From Promicromonospora umidemergens (GTDB lineage: Bacteria; Actinomycetota; Actinomycetes; Actinomycetales; Cellulomonadaceae), in the NCBI RefSeq assembly GCF_024171995.1, contig NZ_JAMTCT010000003.1, forward strand, positions 372,001 through 436,000: a stretch of DNA of 64,000 bases, written 5' to 3'. The notes below the pieces were generated by a model. It worked only from the letters and a program-made list of their open reading frames with translations, was not told the DNA's origin and searched no databases. Every line of letters starts with the position of its first letter. The first letter of the stretch is position 1. The position numbers and the translations under genes were made by a program. Positions 59,620 to 64,000 of this stretch are shown here, in pieces.

Positions 59620-60336
59620 TCAGGCCGAGACGTCTTCCAGAAGCTTCGTGGTCTTGCTCTGGTCCAGCGGGATGCCGGGGCCCATCGTCGTGGCCATGGT
59701 CGCCTTGCTGATGTAGCGACCCTTCGAGGACGACGGCTTGAGGCGCATGACCTCGTCGATCGCGGCCGCGTAGTTCTCCAGCAGCTGGATCTCCGAGAAG
59801 GAGGCCTTGCCGATGATGAAGTGCAGGTTCGCGTGCTTGTCGACGCGGAACTCGATCTTGCCGCCCTTGATGTCGGCGACGGCCTTGGCCACGTCCATCG
59901 TCACGGTGCCGGTCTTCGGGTTCGGCATGAGGCCGCGGGGGCCCAGGACCTTACCGAGGCGACCGACCTTGCCCATGAGGTCCGGAGTGGCGACAGCGGA
60001 GTCGAAGTCGGTGTAGCCGGCGGCCACCTTCTCGATCAGCTCGTCGCCACCGACCTCGTCGGCACCGGCCGCGCGGGCCTCCTCCGCCTTGGCGGCGTTG
60101 GCGAACACGATGACCTTGGCGGTCTTACCCGTGCCGTTCGGCAGGTTGACCGTGCCGCGGACCATCTGGTCCGCCTTGCGCGGGTCGACGCTCAGCCGGA
60201 ACGCGACCTCGATGGTCGCGTCGTACTTGACGGTGGCGGTCTCCTTGGCGAGACGGATCGCGTCGAGCGGCGCGTACACGCTGTCGCTGTCGATCTTCTC
60301 TGCTGCGGCGAGGTACGCCTTGCTGCGCTTTGCCAT
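59620..60336 (-). CDS. rplA: 50S ribosomal protein L1 (uL1)
   Basis: L1-stalk protein at the E site and, in other bacteria, a translational repressor of its own operon. It is 238 residues from the ATG at 60336 ([20 protein letters not shown]), with AAGGAGA upstream. [20 protein letters not shown] and [20 protein letters not shown] are the family blocks. It follows rplK by 119 bases. Confidence 0.98.
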   Translation of the reverse strand: MAKRSKAYLAAAEKIDSDSVYAPLDAIRLAKETATVKYDATIEVAFRLSVDPRKADQMVRGTVNLPNGTGKTAKVIVFANAAKAEEARAAGADEVGGDELIEKVAAGYTDFDSAVATPDLMGKVGRLGKVLGPRGLMPNPKTGTVTMDVAKAVADIKGGKIEFRVDKHANLHFIIGKASFSEIQLLENYAAAIDEVMRLKPSSSKGRYISKATMATTMGPGIPLDQSKTTKLLEDVSA

Positions 60337-60455
60337 GTTTCTCTCCTTGTGGTCGTAGCGGGCCCTGCGGCCCTGCCACTGCGGTGGCCGACGACGTCCG
60401 CCGGTCACCATGGTCTCGTCGTGAGCGCGACTCGGTCGCGCTCACGACGAAGGGG

Positions 60456-60887
60456 TCACTGCGAGACGGTGATGCCCATCGAACGGGCGGTGCCCGCGAT
60501 GATCAGCGAAGCGGCCTCGAGGTCGTTCGCGTTGAGGTCCGGCAGCTTGGTCGTCGCGATCTCGCGGACCTGCTCCTTCGTGATCGAGGCGACCTTGACC
60601 GTGTGCGGCGTCGCGGAGCCCTTGGGCACGCCGGCGGCCTTCTTGATCAGCTCGGCGGCCGGCGGGGTCTTCGTGATGAAGGTGAACGAGCGGTCCTCGT
60701 ACACCGTGATCTCGACCGGGACCACGTTGCCACGCTGCGACTCGGTCGCCGCGTTGTAGGCCTTGCAGAACTCCATGATGTTCACGCCGTGCTGACCCAG
60801 GGCCGGGCCGATCGGCGGGGCCGGCGTCGCTGCACCGGCATTGATCTGCAGCTTGATGAGGCCGGAGACCTTCTTCTTCGGGGGCAT
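60456..60887 (-). CDS. rplK: 50S ribosomal protein L11 (uL11)
   Basis: Binds the GTPase-associated centre of 23S rRNA; needed for the RelA-type stringent response and a thiopeptide target. It is 143 residues: [20 protein letters not shown], then [20 protein letters not shown] and the C-terminal [20 protein letters not shown]. It lies 74 bases after nusG. Confidence 0.98.
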   Translation of the reverse strand: MPPKKKVSGLIKLQINAGAATPAPPIGPALGQHGVNIMEFCKAYNAATESQRGNVVPVEITVYEDRSFTFITKTPPAAELIKKAAGVPKGSATPHTVKVASITKEQVREIATTKLPDLNANDLEAASLIIAGTARSMGITVSQ

Positions 60888-60961
60888 GCTTGTCTACCTT
60901 CTGTTCGGTTGGGCCGACGCCGTGGGCGATGACCCGGTTGCACTGCTGGGGAGCTGACGAC

Positions 60962-61822
60962 TCAGATCTTGGCGACCTGGTTGAACCCCAGCTCGACCGG
61001 GGTCTCCCGGCCGAAGATGGAAACGAGGACCTTGAGCTTCTGGGCCTCGACGTTGATCTCGGAGATCGAGGCGGGCAGCGTGTCGAACGGCCCGTCGGTC
61101 ACGGTCACCGACTCGCCGACCTCGAAGTCGACGTGGACCGGAGCCTTGCCACCGGCCGACGCGCCACCGGCGGAGGCCGCCTGGCCGGCCTGGGCCGGCT
61201 GCGGCAGCATCGACGGCGCGAGCATCGAGTAGATCTCGTCGAAGCTCAGCGGCACCGGCTGGTGCGTGTGCCCGACGAAGCCCGTGACACCCGGCGTGTG
61301 CCGCACGGCGCCCCACGACTCGTCGGTCAGGTCCATGCGCACGAGGACGTAACCCGGGATGCGGACCCGGCTCACGATCTTCTTCTGCGCGTTCTTGATC
61401 TCGGCGACCTCTTCCATCGGCACCTCGACCTGGAAGATGTAGTCCTCCATGTTGAGGCTCTGGATGCGGTTCTCGAGGTTGGTCTTCACGCGCTTCTCGT
61501 AGCCCGCGTACGAGTGGATGACGTACCAGTCACCGAACTGGGAGCGGAGGGTTCGCTTGAACTCCTCGACCTCGTCCACGATGACGTCGCCATCGGCGTC
61601 GACGGTGCGCTCGTCGGTGGCGTCGCCCTCGACCTCGCTCTCGTCCGTGGTCTCGGCGTCACCCTCGGCGCCGTCGGTCTCGGGCTCGGCGTCGGTCTCG
61701 GCCGGAGTCTCGGCGTCCGCAGGCACGTCAGCGTTCTCGGCGTCCAGGGGCGCGTCGACGGCCGCATCGGAGCCTTCGGGCGGCGAGACGTTCTCCGTCT
61801 GGTCCAGAGAGTCCTGGGACAC
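60962..61822 (-). CDS. nusG: Transcription termination/antitermination protein NusG, with acidic extension
   Basis: Couples RNA polymerase to ribosomes or Rho. It is 286 residues from the GTG at 61822 ([20 protein letters not shown]). The first ~90 residues are an Asp/Glu/Thr-rich extension. The NGN domain starts at [20 protein letters not shown] and runs through [21 protein letters not shown] Gln/Ala/Gly linker ([14 protein letters not shown]) leads to the KOW domain ([20 protein letters not shown]). Extended NusG is common in actinobacteria. Confidence 0.97.
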   Translation of the reverse strand: MSQDSLDQTENVSPPEGSDAAVDAPLDAENADVPADAETPAETDAEPETDGAEGDAETTDESEVEGDATDERTVDADGDVIVDEVEEFKRTLRSQFGDWYVIHSYAGYEKRVKTNLENRIQSLNMEDYIFQVEVPMEEVAEIKNAQKKIVSRVRIPGYVLVRMDLTDESWGAVRHTPGVTGFVGHTHQPVPLSFDEIYSMLAPSMLPQPAQAGQAASAGGASAGGKAPVHVDFEVGESVTVTDGPFDTLPASISEINVEAQKLKVLVSIFGRETPVELGFNQVAKI

Positions 61823-62069
61823 GAAACGAACCTGCTTTCTCTTCGTGCACCGGGCTGCGCCCGGCACGGGTGTGCGTACCTCTACGAGCTGTGTTCGCCC
61901 ATTGTCGCGCGAAAATGCCGCGAAGGGACAATCAGCAACAGGCGAGAACGATCACAGCGAAGTACTGCGCAGCGTGCCCCATCTGCTTGTCCGGCGCACC
62001 CGGACCGACGCCGACCTGCGGTCGGGGTCGTCTACGGCTGCGTCAGCGTGCCGACGCCGAAGCGCCGAT

Positions 62070-62315
62070 TCAGCCGAAGACCCAGCCGGCGAGCATGCCG
62101 AACGCGTAGTCCAGCAGCACCACGAAGATCATGACGACGACCAGGAAGACCAGCACCACGCCCGTGTACGTCATGAGCTCGGAACGCGTCGGTGCGACGA
62201 CCTTCTTGAGCTCGGCCACCACTTGACGTACGAAGAGCGCGATTCGGGCGAAGATGTTGCCGCCGCCCCTGCTCGGACGCTCCGCGGCGCTCTGGATCAC
62301 CTCGGTGTCGCTCAC
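62070..62315 (-). CDS. secE: Preprotein translocase subunit SecE
   Basis: Small clamp subunit of SecYEG. It is 81 residues from the GTG at 62315 (VSDTEVIQSAAERPSRGGGN). An amphipathic helix (RIALFVRQVVAELKKVVAPT) is followed by one membrane helix (VVLVFLVVVMIFVVLLDYAF). The family's W/PTR-x-E motif appears as APTRSELM. Gap to nusG is 247 bases, with no gene seen. Confidence 0.95.
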   Translation of the reverse strand: MSDTEVIQSAAERPSRGGGNIFARIALFVRQVVAELKKVVAPTRSELMTYTGVVLVFLVVVMIFVVLLDYAFGMLAGWVFG

Positions 62316-62420
62316 TGCTACCCCACTCCTGTGGCCCGGCGCGCCGGTCGGCGCGGACTGGCTTTCCAGGTCCACTCACGTGGGCCCGCTGCGCGCGGCC
62401 CCGCTGGGGTTCACGCTGGC

Positions 62421-62492
62421 AGGGTAGACAGGACTCGAACCTGCAACCTGCGGTTTTGGAGACCGCTGCGCTACCAATTGCGCCACTACCCT
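62421..62492 (-). tRNA. trnW: tRNA-Trp (CCA anticodon)
   Basis: On the minus strand a 72-base cloverleaf folds with a 7-bp acceptor stem (AGGGTAG / CTACCCT), D-arm GCGCAATTGGTAGCGC, anticodon arm GCGGTCTCCAAAACCGC (anticodon CCA) and T-arm with GTTCGAGTC. The 3' CCA is not encoded. tRNA-Trp just upstream of secE-nusG is the usual actinobacterial order. Confidence 0.97.
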
Positions 62493-62575
62493 TTGTGTTC
62501 GATGCCGGTGCCACGATCTGCCGCGCGTCCTGAAGAGGCACGCCACATCACGTGAGCATCAATCACCGAGGCACA

Positions 62576-62605
62576 ACTGTACGGTACCCACGGCCGTAGG
62601 TCGAA
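62576..62605 (-). promoter_or_regulatory. Candidate promoter of tRNA-Trp-secE
   Basis: On the minus strand TTCGAC (62600-62605) and TACAGT (62576-62581) are 18 bases apart, ~80 bases before the tRNA. The match is moderate. Confidence 0.38.
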
Positions 62606-62664
62606 CCCGTTCCGGGCGGCCCCGGGAGGGTCTCGACAGGCCGGACCACCGGGAGACAGGAACC

Positions 62665-62686
62665 CTGTCCACCGAACGGTGGACAG
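62665..62686. promoter_or_regulatory. 22-bp palindrome upstream of the ABC transporter, likely operator
   Basis: CTGTCCACCG-AA-CGGTGGACAG is a perfect 10+2+10 inverted repeat, 46 bases before the transporter start at 62732. Length and symmetry are those of a dimeric repressor site (TetR- or PadR-type), a frequent control of this exporter class. A hairpin with a 2-base loop is less likely in the DNA. Confidence 0.55.
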
Positions 62687-62731
62687 CAGGTGCAGTCGAA
62701 CGGGCGTCCCGCGCGAGGTGCCGGCCGGAGC

Positions 62732-63664
62732 ATGCTCGACGGCATGCAGACATCCGACCCCCTGGCCGTGCGAGTACGCGGCCTCCGCAAGCGGTACGGC
62801 AGTGCGCGCTCCGGCTATAAGGACGCCGTCGCCGGCCTCGACCTCGACGTCTCCCGCGGCGAGATCGTGGCTGTCCTTGGCCCCAACGGCGCAGGCAAGA
62901 CCACCACCGTCGAGATCCTCGAGGGCTTCCGCGACCGGGACGACGGCGAGGTGCGGGTGCTCGGCGAGGACCCCCGGCAGGCGGGCCGTGCCTGGCGAGC
63001 GCGAATCGGCGTCGTCATGCAGGACTCCCGGGACATGAACGAGCTCACCATCCTGGAGAAGGTCCGGTCCACCGCCGCGTCGTACCCCGACTCGCGGGAC
63101 CCCATGGAGGTCATCGCCGCCGTCGGGCTCGCGGAGAAGGCACGGGCACGGACCCGGGGTCTGTCCGGCGGGCAGCGGCGCCGGCTCGACGTGGCGCTAG
63201 GGATCGTCGGCAGGCCAGAGCTGCTCTTCCTGGACGAGCCCACCACCGGGTTCGACCCACAGGCCCGCCGGTCGTTCTGGGACCTCGTCACGAGCCTGCG
63301 CGACGGCGGCACCACGATCCTCCTGACCACCCACTACCTGGACGAGGCCGCCCAGCTGGCCGACCGGGTCGTCGTCGTGCGCGACGGCGTAGTGGTCGCC
63401 ACGGGCACGCCCGACACGCTGGGCGGTCCCGGGGCCCGCACCCCCGTGGTCGCGTGGGACGACGGCGGCGTGCGCCGGACGGAGCGGACCGACCTGCCCA
63501 CCGCCGTCGTCGGGCGGCTGATGGCGGCAGCCGGGCCGGGCGGCGAGGTGCCTGGCCTGTCGATCACCCGGCCCACGCTCGAGGACGTGTACCTGTCCCT
63601 GATCGGGGAGTCCTCCCCCACCGATGGCGTAGGCACCGACAACAGCAGCAGGAAGGCGGCGTGA
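62732..63664 (+). CDS. ABC-2 type transporter, ATP-binding protein (DrrA/CcmA-like)
   Basis: This 310-residue ATPase has the Walker A GPNGAGKTTTVEILEGF, a Q-loop VVMQDSRD, the signature LSGGQRRRLDVALGI, Walker B ELLFLDEPTTGFDPQARR and the switch His in TTHYLDEAAQLADRV. The C-terminal ~90 residues are the extension of the daunorubicin-resistance subfamily (ITRPTLEDVYLSLIG). I take the ATG at 62732; 62744 (MQTSDPLAV) and a GTG at 62690 are alternatives. The stop overlaps the permease start (TGATG). It probably exports a drug or lipid. Confidence 0.93.
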   Translation: MLDGMQTSDPLAVRVRGLRKRYGSARSGYKDAVAGLDLDVSRGEIVAVLGPNGAGKTTTVEILEGFRDRDDGEVRVLGEDPRQAGRAWRARIGVVMQDSRDMNELTILEKVRSTAASYPDSRDPMEVIAAVGLAEKARARTRGLSGGQRRRLDVALGIVGRPELLFLDEPTTGFDPQARRSFWDLVTSLRDGGTTILLTTHYLDEAAQLADRVVVVRDGVVVATGTPDTLGGPGARTPVVAWDDGGVRRTERTDLPTAVVGRLMAAAGPGGEVPGLSITRPTLEDVYLSLIGESSPTDGVGTDNSSRKAA

Positions 63665-64000
63665 TGAGCACGACGGCGAGCACAACGGGCCCGGACCGGC
63701 TCGACCAGCGGCAGACCACCGCGCGGCGCCTTCCCGGCACGCTCCGACAGGGGCTGGTACGCGGCGGCGTCGAGCTGCTCCAGTTCGTCCGCGAGCGCGA
63801 CTCCGTGATCTTCGGGTTCGCCTACCCGATCCTCATGCTCGCGATCTTCTCGACGGTGTTCGGCGACGACGACCCCATCGTCGCGGGCGGCATGACGGTC
63901 AGCTTCGCGCAGTACTTCCTGCCCGGCATGGTGGCGACCGGAGTCATGCTCTCCACCTTCCAGACGCTGGCGATCTCGATCGCCGTCGAGCGGGACGACG
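63664..64000 (+). CDS. ABC-2 type transporter permease, cut by the window edge
   Basis: The first ~112 residues are visible from the ATG at 63664. A hydrophilic head (MSTTASTTGPDRLDQRQTTA) is followed by an amphipathic region (GGVELLQFVRERDSVIFGFA) and the first membrane helix (YPILMLAIFSTVFG). The block AQYFLPGMVATGVMLSTFQT is characteristic of ABC-2 permeases. It is coupled to the ATPase gene by a one-base overlap and forms the membrane half of the exporter. Confidence 0.92.
   Translation, partial: MSTTASTTGPDRLDQRQTTARRLPGTLRQGLVRGGVELLQFVRERDSVIFGFAYPILMLAIFSTVFGDDDPIVAGGMTVSFAQYFLPGMVATGVMLSTFQTLAISIAVERDD

Overview
The window is high-GC DNA from an actinobacterium. Gene order (acpS / nnrE-nnrD / glmS / coaA / glmM / rpsI-rplM / truA / rplQ-rpoA ... 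S10 operon ... rpsL-rpsG-fusA-tuf ... rpoC-rpoB ... rplL-rplJ ... rplA-rplK-nusG-secE-tRNA-Trp), an F420-type luciferase-like oxidoreductase, GTG/TTG starts and a DUF5709-like protein point to the Micrococcales. The Promicromonosporaceae/Cellulomonadaceae neighbourhood is my inference; no 16S gene is present to settle it. Almost everything lies on the minus strand, and the long plus-strand ORFs are mirror artefacts of GC-rich coding DNA.

Layout. 1-3.8 kb: a truncated membrane protein, a large ATPase-LuxR regulator and a hemerythrin-like protein. 3.8-12.6 kb: nnrE/D fusion, luciferase-like oxidoreductase, acpS, a TnpB-only IS200/IS605-type element sitting just upstream of acpS, a 36-residue membrane protein missed by ordinary gene length cut-offs, an alpha/beta hydrolase, a MazG-like protein and glmS. 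12.7-19.7 kb: coaA, DedA-family protein, glmM, rpsI-rplM, a DUF5709-like acidic protein, truA and a ROK/polyphosphate-glucokinase-like gene. 19.8-36.6 kb: rplQ-rpoA-rpsK-rpsM-rpmJ-infA, a small membrane protein, map-adk-secY, then the spc and S10 ribosomal clusters (rpsD is not here). 37.1-41.8 kb: tuf-fusA-rpsG-rpsL with a clear sigma-A-type promoter. 41.9-50.8 kb: rpoC-rpoB with its promoter, then rplL-rplJ with a structured leader. 59.6-62.5 kb: rplA-rplK-nusG-secE-tRNA-Trp. 62.7-64 kb: an ABC-2 exporter pair leaving the window.

The most unusual part is 51.2-59.5 kb. Wedged between rplA and rplJ, inside one of the most conserved stretches of a bacterial chromosome, lies a five-gene same-strand cluster: an ECF-like sigma factor, an overlapping small protein with a carboxypeptidase-regulatory-like beta domain in the position where an anti-sigma factor usually sits, a leaderless subtilisin-family (S8) protease, and two tandem paralogous helical-repeat-CHAT (caspase-like) proteases with intact His/Cys dyads. 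The parts (sigma factor, possible modulator, two unrelated protease types) suggest a proteolysis-controlled transcriptional or defence/stress response. This recalls, by analogy only, the CHAT-protease/sigma-factor wiring of type III-E CRISPR systems. No CRISPR array or cas gene is visible.

Other points: RpoB carries Asn at the position of the commonest rifampicin-resistance mutation; adk lacks a normal start where its Shine-Dalgarno sequence predicts one and probably starts at a TTG overlapping the secY stop; several intergenic regions hold unexplained repeats and long hairpins.
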